Made by a program: the position numbers and the translations under genes. Below are positions 1-6,105 of a DNA stretch of 11,939 nucleotides, in pieces. Within the stretch, counting starts at the first letter, position 1. Each line of letters starts with the position of its first letter. The DNA comes from Candidatus Hydrogenedentota bacterium (GTDB taxonomy: Bacteria; Hydrogenedentota; Hydrogenedentia; Hydrogenedentales; SLHB01), in the NCBI GenBank assembly GCA_003557825.1, contig PWNM01000298.1, positions 1 through 11,939 of the forward strand. The letters are read 5' to 3'. The notes below the pieces were generated by a model that did not search any database, was not told the DNA's origin, and saw only the letters and a list, made by a program, of their open reading frames with translations.

Positions 1-258
1 CCGATTGCCCAGTGCGCCGAATTGCACCACGGGGAACCAGGCGATTGCGAAGAGTGAAAGAGCCAAACCCACCACCGATGCGCCCAATCGCCATCCACGG
101 GATTTTCGGGATACGACCAAGGCAACGATGGCTACAATCAGACCTACGCATCCAAGCGCCAGTCCCATAAACGCCATATTGGGGAAGCGCCACAGCAGGA
201 GCGATACCGCAGCGGCAAGGCCTCCCACCAAGAGGCTGTATCCGGGAGTCGAATCCAT
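1..258 (-). CDS. Small multi-pass membrane protein (5' part only)
   Basis: Read from the ATG at 258 down to the window edge, this gives 86 in-frame codons with no stop, so the C-terminus is outside the window. The protein starts MDSTPGYSLLVGG and shows three hydrophobic stretches, at about residues 8-24, 28-49 and 58-82. The second and third are split by a basic turn (RKSRGWR, about 51-57) that would sit in the cytoplasm. The pattern of short hydrophobic helices separated by a basic hairpin resembles small DUF4190-like membrane proteins, but I do not recognise a specific family and no function can be assigned. The start is supported by a GAGGTG ribosome site at 275-270, 11 bases upstream, and by an extended -10 promoter at 316-324. 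It follows the lipoprotein gene with an 86-base gap and may be transcribed on its own. Confidence 0.72.
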   Translation of the reverse strand, partial: MDSTPGYSLLVGGLAAAVSLLLWRFPNMAFMGLALGCVGLIVAIVALVVSRKSRGWRLGASVVGLALSLFAIAWFPVVQFGALGNR

Positions 259-315
259 AATCGTCTATTCACCTCGTTTTTAAGACTAAACAGATTGCTT
301 TCTCTTTCTATTCGT

Positions 316-324
316 ATTATACCA
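316..324 (-). promoter_or_regulatory. Extended -10 promoter for the small membrane protein gene
   Basis: On the minus strand a perfect TATAAT (321-316) is preceded directly by TGG (324-322), giving the TGn extended -10 form. No good -35 hexamer lies at 17 bases; extended -10 promoters often do without one. Transcription would start near 309, leaving a leader of about 50 bases before the ATG at 258. The site lies in the gap just after the lipoprotein stop codon (347-345), so the membrane protein gene need not depend on read-through. Confidence 0.5.
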
Positions 325-344
325 CCTTGGCAAGCGTCTGTGGC

Positions 345-1319
345 CTACAACTCAGGCAACAAGGATTCGACATCCATATCATCCAGCGATGGGAGCGGGG
401 GTTCCGGTTCGGGATCAGGCTCTGGCTCAGGTTCGGGTTCCGGTTCTGGCTCTGGCTCAGGTTCAGGATCAGGCTCCGGTTCGGGGGCATCCTCAATTTC
501 CACATCGCCTGTCTCGAGCAGTTCCTCCGGTAGTTCGCCTACGGCTTCAAAGATAAACATGCGCGGATCGAGGCGTGTAAGGCCTTCCAACGCGCCCCAG
601 TGCACCGCATAGGAACCCGGCGGGAGTGGCGCATGGAGGCGAAGCTGCTGCAGGACGCCCGCTGGTTCGTCGATACGCATCAGGGACACGGGATAACTGG
701 CCGCAGGAAGCCAGATCCCGAGTTCCGAGCTGGCAGCGCCCTCGATTGTCACGGTTTCGGGTTCCAATCGGACGAGTTTTGCCCCTTGCCAGGGCATGTT
801 ATAACAGATAATGGTGGGCAAGGTGTCTTCGGTGATGACCGTGTCGCGGCCTTCGGGATGATGCTTGGTGGTCCCGTATACCGTGCCGTGTTCCTCGGTG
901 CTAAAGCGTTCGCTTTCGAGTGGGCGTAAGGATCGGTATCGATGCCCCTCGTAGAAATATACCCCTTTGGCGGTAGGAAGGCGCCATAGCTCGACCGGTA
1001 CGGCCTCGGCCCGCGTGGACGATACGGACGATAGCTCCAGCCGCCCGGGGGTGTATCCCGATTTGAAAAAATCGAGAACTACCTGATCCCCGCCCCGATA
1101 CCGCACGCGATAGCGCCCTTGGGCATCGGTCAGGTCCTGGTATCCCGCTCCCTGAACGCTGACCACCACGCCGGGAATCGTCTGACCATCTACGTCGTAG
1201 ACGACGCCCGAGATGGTGTTGACCGTACAGCCGGTAAGTACTGCTATCAGGAGGCCACTCAGCACGAGGCCGCCTGTCCTATGAAAAGTTTTCGTCCTTA
1301 AAGCCATTATGCATTTCAT
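345..1319 (-). CDS. Lipoprotein with carboxypeptidase-regulatory-like domain and Glu-Pro repeat tail
   Basis: This is a 324-residue predicted lipoprotein. It has a basic N-terminus, a hydrophobic core at about 17-29 and a lipobox ending LTGC with the lipidated Cys at residue 31, so it should be anchored in the outer or inner membrane. Residues about 35-100 (ISGVVYDVDGQTIPGVVV, then TDAQGRYRV) match the beta-sandwich carboxypeptidase-regulatory-like fold seen at the start of many surface proteins. The middle (about 110-270) is unassigned. Residues about 278-307 are a nearly pure alternation of Pro with Glu or Asp, followed by a short acidic end. An in-frame TAA two codons before 1319 limits the start to the ATG at 1319 or the one at 1307 (MALRTK). 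The only ribosome-site-like bases (GTGAGG, 1340-1335) are 15 bases away, so the choice is unsure. A sigma70-like promoter lies at 1403-1431. The role is unknown; an extended acidic Pro-rich tail may span periplasm or peptidoglycan (inference). Confidence 0.8.
   Translation of the reverse strand: MKCIMALRTKTFHRTGGLVLSGLLIAVLTGCTVNTISGVVYDVDGQTIPGVVVSVQGAGYQDLTDAQGRYRVRYRGGDQVVLDFFKSGYTPGRLELSSVSSTRAEAVPVELWRLPTAKGVYFYEGHRYRSLRPLESERFSTEEHGTVYGTTKHHPEGRDTVITEDTLPTIICYNMPWQGAKLVRLEPETVTIEGAASSELGIWLPAASYPVSLMRIDEPAGVLQQLRLHAPLPPGSYAVHWGALEGLTRLDPRMFIFEAVGELPEELLETGDVEIEDAPEPEPDPEPEPEPEPEPEPEPEPDPEPEPPLPSLDDMDVESLLPEL
400..487 (-). repeat. Degenerate hexanucleotide repeat encoding (Glu/Asp-Pro)n
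   Basis: The tract is about fifteen six-base units, each a Glu or Asp codon next to a Pro codon, with third-position and Glu/Asp variation. It holds a larger internal duplication: the 17-base block at 418-434 recurs identically at 448-464, a 30-base period. This suggests growth by slippage or unequal exchange followed by drift, and the copy number may differ between strains. The opposite strand reads as a long Gly-Ser run in one frame, which is only the shadow of this repeat. Confidence 0.85.
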
Positions 1320-1402
1320 CGATTACGCTTGGTTCCTCACCCTTGTATGCCCGTTTGAGGATAGGAGTTCCCTCTATGCTCAAAATAACAGGGCGAGGCC
1401 AA

Positions 1403-1431
1403 ACTATAAGGATTGCCGGGCCGAATCGCAA
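1403..1431 (-). promoter_or_regulatory. Sigma70-like promoter upstream of the lipoprotein gene
   Basis: On the minus strand TTGCGA (1431-1426) and TATAGT (1408-1403) are separated by exactly 17 bases, a good match to the -35/-10 consensus. Transcription would begin near 1396, giving a leader of roughly 75 bases before the ATG at 1319. The site lies downstream of the hairpin that follows pncB, so the lipoprotein is probably a separate transcription unit. Confidence 0.55.
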
Positions 1432-1442
1432 CCTGTCCCTCA

Positions 1443-1467
1443 GGCGCTCTGCGGGAGCAAAGCCGCC
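1443..1467 (-). terminator. Hairpin immediately after pncB, possible terminator
   Basis: On the minus-strand transcript, starting with the last base of the pncB stop codon, there is a stem GGC / bulged G / GCUUUGC, loop UCCC, and return arm GCAGAGC GCC. That is ten base pairs with one G-U pair and one bulge. No U-run follows, so it is not a textbook intrinsic terminator. It may instead need Rho, or serve as a 3'-end stabilising hairpin. Its place at the end of the four-gene unit and before the lipoprotein promoter supports an operon boundary. Confidence 0.4.
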
Positions 1468-2933
1468 TACCATTGATCCGGATTGGCCAGGAGCTTTTCC
1501 TTCACATGTCCAACGCCTTCGGACAGGAACACTCGGTAGATCTCGGGGTTCCGCAGGCGTTTGTATTCCTCAGCAAGTCCCTCGATTTGATCCTGAGCGC
1601 GTTTTCGAATGGACTCGATGCTGGGCTCCGGACGATTTCGCTGGCCGTCTTCGAAGACCGTCTCGAGCAGCGTTTCATGCCGTTTGATGTCTCGCAGGCG
1701 GACATGGACATGGTGCTGGGTGCGGTGATGTACCTTGACCTCGCCATCCGTAGGCGGCGTCTCCTCGATGCCATACATGACATCTCCCATGGGGTAATCC
1801 TCGGCGTCATAAAACCGGAGCACATTCTTGCGTCCCGGGTCGGTTGCCTTTTCCAAATTGGACGTAGTCTTGATTCGGGGCAGCCACTGCCCGTTCTCTA
1901 GCACGCTGACCAGTTTGTACACCCCGGGAAATGCGGGGCTATCGTGGGCCGTGATCAGGTGGGTGCCCACGCCCCAGGCATTGATACAGGCCCGTTGCCG
2001 TTTGAGATCGGCAATAAGGTCTTCATCGAGGTCGTTAGATGCCACGATAAGCGGGTCTTCGAATCCGGCCTCCGTCATCATGCGGTGCGCCCGTTTGCTC
2101 TGCTTGGCCAGGTCCCCCGAGTCGAGGCGGATGGCCGGCCTGGATAAGGTTCCGGCAGCCTGCATTTCCTTAAATACGGTAATAGCATTGGGCACGCCGC
2201 TTTCGATGGGGTCGTAGGTATCCACCAGCAACACGCACCGTTCGGGATAATGGCGCGCAAAGGCTCGGAACGCCTCGAGTTCGCTCTCGAAGCTCATGAC
2301 CCAGCTATGGGCATGGGTGCCCGACACGGGAATGCCGTAGGCCTTGCCCGCCAGTACGTTCGACGTCGACGAACAACCGCCGATGTAAGCTGCTCGAGAA
2401 CCGCTCAGCGCGCCGTCTGGTCCGTGGGCCCGGCGCAACCCGAACTCGAGGACTTTATCGCCCTCGGCGGCCAGGCAAATCCGCGACGCCTTCGTGGCAA
2501 TGAGGGTGGCGTAGTTGAGCATGTTGAGCAACGCCGTCTCGATAAGCTGGGCCTCGATCAAGGTCCCCTCGATTTGCACAATGGGTTCGTGAGGAAAGAC
2601 AACAGTCCCCTCCGGTATGGCCCGCACGGTACATCGAGGGCGGAAATCCTTCAGGAAATCAAAAAAATCCTCGTCGAACAGGCTCAAATCGCGCAGATAG
2701 GCGATATCGTCGTCGGTAACCCGGTAATTCTCAAGGAACTGCAAAAACGGTTCGAGCCCCGCGGCTACGGCGAATCCCGCATGGGGCGGGAGGTTCCGAA
2801 AGAAGTATTCGAAGCATACCCGTTTCTGCCAGCGGCCCTCCTTGATGTACCCTGCCGCCATGGTGAGCTCATATAAGTCTGTGAGCAGAGCCAATCCTTC
2901 GCGGTTGATCCAGGACGACGATGTTTGTGTCAT
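1467..2933 (-). CDS. pncB: Nicotinate phosphoribosyltransferase
   Basis: This 488-residue cytoplasmic enzyme converts nicotinate and PRPP to nicotinate mononucleotide, the committing step of the Preiss-Handler NAD salvage route, with ATP hydrolysis through a phospho-histidine. Family signatures seen in order are LLTDLYELTMAAGY (16-29), FEYFFRNLP (41-49), FGLRRAHGPDG (164-174), GTHAHSWVMSF (205-215), RLDSGDL (269-275) and the GVGT phosphate loop (321-324). His209 in GTHAHS is the likely phosphorylated His, by comparison with the GTMAHS motif of the human-type enzyme. The length fits the long NAPRTase class. I chose the ATG at 2933 over farther upstream codons because it gives the conserved N-terminus. 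It also has GGGAG at 2945-2941 seven bases away and overlaps the pncA stop as ATGA, so translation is probably coupled. It is the last gene of the unit. Confidence 0.96.
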   Translation of the reverse strand: MTQTSSSWINREGLALLTDLYELTMAAGYIKEGRWQKRVCFEYFFRNLPPHAGFAVAAGLEPFLQFLENYRVTDDDIAYLRDLSLFDEDFFDFLKDFRPRCTVRAIPEGTVVFPHEPIVQIEGTLIEAQLIETALLNMLNYATLIATKASRICLAAEGDKVLEFGLRRAHGPDGALSGSRAAYIGGCSSTSNVLAGKAYGIPVSGTHAHSWVMSFESELEAFRAFARHYPERCVLLVDTYDPIESGVPNAITVFKEMQAAGTLSRPAIRLDSGDLAKQSKRAHRMMTEAGFEDPLIVASNDLDEDLIADLKRQRACINAWGVGTHLITAHDSPAFPGVYKLVSVLENGQWLPRIKTTSNLEKATDPGRKNVLRFYDAEDYPMGDVMYGIEETPPTDGEVKVHHRTQHHVHVRLRDIKRHETLLETVFEDGQRNRPEPSIESIRKRAQDQIEGLAEEYKRLRNPEIYRVFLSEGVGHVKEKLLANPDQW

Positions 2934-3505
2934 GCAATGTCTCCCGACTGGCATACCTGAACACCGGCCGCTTTCATCTCCTCGATGGCTTTGGCAGCAG
3001 AACCTATGGGCACATCCACGCCCCGGCATGCGTCCTCGATTACCACCACATCGAAGCCTAGTTTGCGGGCGTCCAGGGCCGTCGACTTGACGCATACATC
3101 TGTAGCCAGACCGCATACGAAGACGCGATTGATGCCTTTCTTTTCGAGGTCTTCGGCGAGCGAAGACTCCTGAAAACCACTATACGCATCGCTGTCGAGT
3201 TCGGTTCCCTTACTCACGATCCAGGCGTCATGAGGTACGATCAGGTCGAAATGGAACTCGGCCCCCGCCGTATTCTGTACACAATGGGGCGGCCAGCTTC
3301 CATCCTGAAAATCGGGATTGGTGGAGAAACTGCAATGGTTCTCTGGGTGCCAGTCCCGAGTAAACACCACATGAGTGAAATGCCGTTTGACCCGATTGAT
3401 AACGGGCACGACCTCATCGCCCTCTTCGATGGCGAGCGCGCCGCCGGGGCAGAAGTCTTTCTGTACGTCTAAGACGATTAAAGCATCAGTTGGTTGGATT
3501 TCCAT
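2930..3505 (-). CDS. pncA: Nicotinamidase
   Basis: This is a 191-residue isochorismatase-fold hydrolase that deamidates nicotinamide to nicotinate, supplying the substrate of the next gene product. The catalytic triad is visible as Asp13 (VLDVQKDF), Lys99 (IVSKGTE) and Cys138 (GLATDVCVKSTALDA). The metal site appears as Asp51, His53 (DWHPENH) and His74 (WPPHCV), with His57 nearby. The cis-peptide region before the Cys is also typical. Length and motif order match bacterial PncA closely, and pairing with pncB separates it from other isochorismatase-like hydrolases. The ATG at 3505 has AGGGAG at 3518-3513, seven bases upstream. The stop overlaps the pncB start by four bases. It follows the S41 peptidase gene by 26 bases. 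Confidence 0.96.
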   Translation of the reverse strand: MEIQPTDALIVLDVQKDFCPGGALAIEEGDEVVPVINRVKRHFTHVVFTRDWHPENHCSFSTNPDFQDGSWPPHCVQNTAGAEFHFDLIVPHDAWIVSKGTELDSDAYSGFQESSLAEDLEKKGINRVFVCGLATDVCVKSTALDARKLGFDVVVIEDACRGVDVPIGSAAKAIEEMKAAGVQVCQSGDIA

Positions 3506-3531
3506 GTTCTATCTCCCTCGCATTGTATCGG

Positions 3532-5526
3532 TTATCTAGAGTTGGTTTGTTCCAATGACCACTGGCCGTTAGTTTTTTGATAACGGCCTTCGGAAATGAT
3601 TCCCGAGCCGTCAAACACGGCATAGTCTCGGGGCATGTCGTCCCGAAAGGCGATGTTAAATACCCGCTCCATCTCTGTCGCGGTAAAGATCACCATACCA
3701 TAGTTGGGATTGGCCGGATTGGGCCACGCGGTTACCACATTCATCCCAGCTCCGGCGGTATGAGGTCCCAACGTGATGGCGTCATCGGAAACCTCGAAGG
3801 GCAGTTCATCCAAATGCTCGGCGAGCCATGCGTTCCCGGAAAGTGTGCCGAATACAAACAGCGTGTGCTCGGAAAGGTCCCGTTCGAGGGCCTCGGTGTC
3901 GGTGATGACTTCGCCCTCGGCGTCGAGGCGGCGACGCAGCTCCATAATGGCCCGGCGCACTTGCTGGGTCAATTCCGATCCGTTTTCCCCGGTTGGAGCG
4001 ATGAACAGTGGCGCTTCGCCTTTGTGCATGGTATACAGGATGTCCCCTTCATAGGGCGCTTCTCCATAGGGAAAGACGCTTTCCAACGCCGTAAATGAAA
4101 CCTCGGATAACTCGTCACGGGGGACGCCCGGCGATGTAATGGACAGTGCATGCAACAGCGCCGTATCGCGTCCCGCTTCCAGATCCTGGGGTGTTGGGGG
4201 AACCTCATGATCAGGCAGGATGCCACGCTGGCGATCCGCTCCGCCCACGCCTTCGAAATAGGCCCGCGAAACGCCCAACATAAGCTCGCTATTCGGCAAG
4301 GGAAAGTTCAGCGGGTCGCCAAAGCTGGATACCAGCCCGCCGGTTTCCTCGCCGATGAGCACGCCGAGACGATACTGTTTGATGACCCCAGCGAAGATGG
4401 CCGCCGTGGAGAAGGTGCTTTGGTCGACCAACACCAGTACCGGCCGGTTATACGAGTGCTGCGGACGCGGGAGTCGTGCCTCGGGAATGCGGACGCGGTC
4501 GATGCCGCCCAGTCGTTCCTCGATAAAGGGTTGTCCCTTTTGCTGGGCCGCCTGGCGCGAAACGCGGTGGTCGATGTGCATGAAATTCCGAACGGGCCGG
4601 TCGGTCAGGTAGGCCAGCAGCCGGTCGCTGACGCCCGGGCTGCCGCCGTTGTTGTTGCGCACATCGATAATCAACCATCGCACGTCGTTTTCGGCAATAT
4701 GGCGGAATGCTGCCTGTAAGAACCGGATGAATGCGCCCTGGTGGCGTGGAAGGAAGGAACGCACTTCCAACAGGCCCACGTCAAACTCCTGCACGTAGGA
4801 ATAGGCGAAAGCCTGCCTTTCGGCACCCAGGCCGCCAGGTTCCTGGCTGGCCATCGCCTGGTGAAAGGCCGCCACAGGTTGTCCTGGTACGCCAAAGATT
4901 TGGCGACCCTGAGAAGGCGTCTCAACGACTACTTCGTAGGTCTCGCTGGCGCCGTGGAGCAGCCAATACAGATAGGAGAACCGTCCTTCGACCATGATGG
5001 GCGGCTTGTCCTCGTGTTCCCTGCCGAAATAGTTCGAGGCCTGGTCGATAAACTCCTCCACCTCTACATCGTCGACCGTTACCAACTGTCCACCGGTGGG
5101 CAGTCCCGCTCCCGAAAGGTCCTCGCGCACATAGGCCCGGTTGCCTACCAGCCGTACCCGCACGGGGAGAAAATTTGGATCCCCCAGCAGCGTGTCGGGA
5201 GCCGGCATGATGTGGGTGTGGGCGTCGCCAATGGATGCCACAAAAGGCGCAATGATCCGGTAGAACGACAGGGCGGTCATGGAACGGTTCAGACGGGACT
5301 CCAGGCGGGCACGCCGTTCCTCGAACTCGTCTTCCGACAGCCGCGCAAACAGGTCCGGGTGGACCTGTTTCATCGTTCGAACGACGAAGTCCAGGTCGGC
5401 CTGCAATTCCTCGGGGGTAAGCACCACCCGCGACGCGTCGGTCTCACCCGCAGCGGCCACCGCCATCCACGCGACCATGGCCAGAATGCCTATTACACGA
5501 ACTATATGCCGGCGATTCCGTATCAT
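3532..5526 (-). CDS. Exported S41-family (tricorn/C-terminal-processing-like) serine peptidase
   Basis: The 664-residue protein has a clear signal peptide (basic MIRNRRHIVR, hydrophobic core about 11-26, AAA-type cleavage near 26), so it acts outside the cytoplasm. Residues about 34-110 form the S41 N-terminal helical part ending in SIGDAHTHI. A central S41 core runs from about 248 to 460 with LIIDVRNNNGG (285-295), VDQSTFSTAAIFAG (367-380) and IGEETGG (391-397). Ser373 is the expected nucleophile. The Lys of the FGKG motif in CtpA-type enzymes is absent. GEETGG plus His103 of DAHT instead suggests a tricorn-like Ser/His/Glu set (inference). No clear PDZ domain is seen. Residues about 480-664 form an extra C-terminal domain with PNPANPNYG and MPRDYAVFD that I cannot name. 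The ATG at 5526 overlaps the nudix stop as ATGA; GGAGG lies 15 bases upstream, so coupling probably drives initiation. The substrate is unknown. Confidence 0.85.
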   Translation of the reverse strand: MIRNRRHIVRVIGILAMVAWMAVAAAGETDASRVVLTPEELQADLDFVVRTMKQVHPDLFARLSEDEFEERRARLESRLNRSMTALSFYRIIAPFVASIGDAHTHIMPAPDTLLGDPNFLPVRVRLVGNRAYVREDLSGAGLPTGGQLVTVDDVEVEEFIDQASNYFGREHEDKPPIMVEGRFSYLYWLLHGASETYEVVVETPSQGRQIFGVPGQPVAAFHQAMASQEPGGLGAERQAFAYSYVQEFDVGLLEVRSFLPRHQGAFIRFLQAAFRHIAENDVRWLIIDVRNNNGGSPGVSDRLLAYLTDRPVRNFMHIDHRVSRQAAQQKGQPFIEERLGGIDRVRIPEARLPRPQHSYNRPVLVLVDQSTFSTAAIFAGVIKQYRLGVLIGEETGGLVSSFGDPLNFPLPNSELMLGVSRAYFEGVGGADRQRGILPDHEVPPTPQDLEAGRDTALLHALSITSPGVPRDELSEVSFTALESVFPYGEAPYEGDILYTMHKGEAPLFIAPTGENGSELTQQVRRAIMELRRRLDAEGEVITDTEALERDLSEHTLFVFGTLSGNAWLAEHLDELPFEVSDDAITLGPHTAGAGMNVVTAWPNPANPNYGMVIFTATEMERVFNIAFRDDMPRDYAVFDGSGIISEGRYQKTNGQWSLEQTNSR

Positions 5527-6002
5527 ATCGTACGGGCTGTGCCTCCGTGCCAGTTATCCTCGTGCAAGTGACGTACCGCCGTCCCCAGGATCAGATCGTG
5601 ATCGAAAGCCAATGGTGGTGGGTGCTCGGCGGGCCACCACCGGGCTTCCTCGGCGTCGTCGGCCCCTTCCGGCGAATGCGCTTTGCCGTCGACAACGCCG
5701 TAATAGGCGATGCCGATGCTGCGTCCCCGGGGATCTCGGTCCGGATCGCCAAAAGCGCCGATCTGCTTAAGCGCAACGCCGGTAACGCCCGTTTCCTCGG
5801 CCAGTTCACGGGCGGCGGCATCCTCCAAGGGTTCGTCCATTTCGATGAAGCCGCCCGGCAATGCCCACCTCCCGGCAAATGGCTCATGTTTCCGGCGTAT
5901 CAGCAGTACTTTTATCTCACCTTCTTGACGCGTAAATACGGCCGCATCAACCGTGACCATCGGTCTCGGATAGTCATAGGTGTAAACACCGTGTTCAGTC
6001 AT
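5523..6002 (-). CDS. Nudix hydrolase, ADP-ribose pyrophosphatase-like
   Basis: This is a 159-residue Nudix enzyme. The complete Nudix box is at 51-73: Gly51, Glu57, then REL at 65-67, Glu69, Glu70 and Gly72, giving the Mg-binding Glu set. The N-terminal YDYPRPMVTVDAAVF (9-23), the AFGDPDRDPRGR stretch (83-94) and the LAFDHDLIL end (131-139) are characteristic of COG1051-type ADP-ribose pyrophosphatases and the related domain of NrtR regulators. The winged-helix part of NrtR is missing, so it should be an enzyme, not that repressor. Likely reaction: ADP-ribose to AMP and ribose 5-phosphate, which fits the downstream pncA and pncB. The ATG at 6002 has a full AGGAGG at 6015-6010, seven bases upstream, making it the probable first gene of the operon. 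The substrate assignment rests on family and context; another nucleotide sugar is possible. Confidence 0.88.
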   Translation of the reverse strand: MTEHGVYTYDYPRPMVTVDAAVFTRQEGEIKVLLIRRKHEPFAGRWALPGGFIEMDEPLEDAAARELAEETGVTGVALKQIGAFGDPDRDPRGRSIGIAYYGVVDGKAHSPEGADDAEEARWWPAEHPPPLAFDHDLILGTAVRHLHEDNWHGGTARTI

Positions 6003-6105
6003 GTCTCTTCCTCCTCGCCGTTACTCGGACGGCTTTTGTGATTCCCGCCTCCAATATGGTTCAATGGCGGGGCACATGGAGAGTCTAACAGGAAGGAGTA
6101 TGCCC
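6003..6105. promoter_or_regulatory. Divergent intergenic region with inverted repeat
   Basis: This roughly 100-base gap must hold the promoters for the NAD-salvage unit (leftward) and the oxidoreductase (rightward). I found no convincing -35/-10 pair on either strand. An inverted repeat CCCGCC (6044-6049) / GGCGGG (6066-6071) with a 16-base AT-richer centre could be an operator shared by both directions, but six-base GC arms can occur by chance. Confidence 0.3.

Noticed and set aside
295..612. Plus-strand open frame with a long Gly-Ser run
   Set aside because: It is the antisense reading of the Glu/Asp-Pro repeat inside a well-supported minus-strand lipoprotein gene. It has no ribosome site or recognisable domain.
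1279..1473. 64-codon minus-strand frame overlapping the pncB stop and the lipoprotein start
   Set aside because: It has no ribosome site, spans the hairpin and the promoter, overlaps the lipoprotein signal peptide in another frame, and shows no conserved features.
2934..3116. 61-codon extension of pncB upstream of 2933
   Set aside because: It lies entirely within pncA in another frame, is rich in Arg/Gly/Cys with no homology to NAPRTase, and the ATG at 2933 has a good ribosome site and the conserved N-terminus.
4741..5571. 276-codon plus-strand open frame opposite the S41 peptidase gene
   Set aside because: It is a long antisense frame of the kind common in GC-rich coding DNA. Its product has no recognisable domain, while the minus strand has full S41 motifs and a signal peptide.
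5523..6002. Nudix gene as an NrtR-type NAD regulator
   Set aside because: The N-terminal motifs match the NrtR Nudix-like domain, but the protein ends at 159 residues without a winged helix and keeps a complete catalytic Nudix box.
6001..6105. 35-codon N-terminal extension of the oxidoreductase
   Set aside because: It would cover the divergent promoter region and overlap the nudix start, and it adds residues before the nucleotide-binding strand. The ATG at 6106 has an ideally spaced ribosome site.
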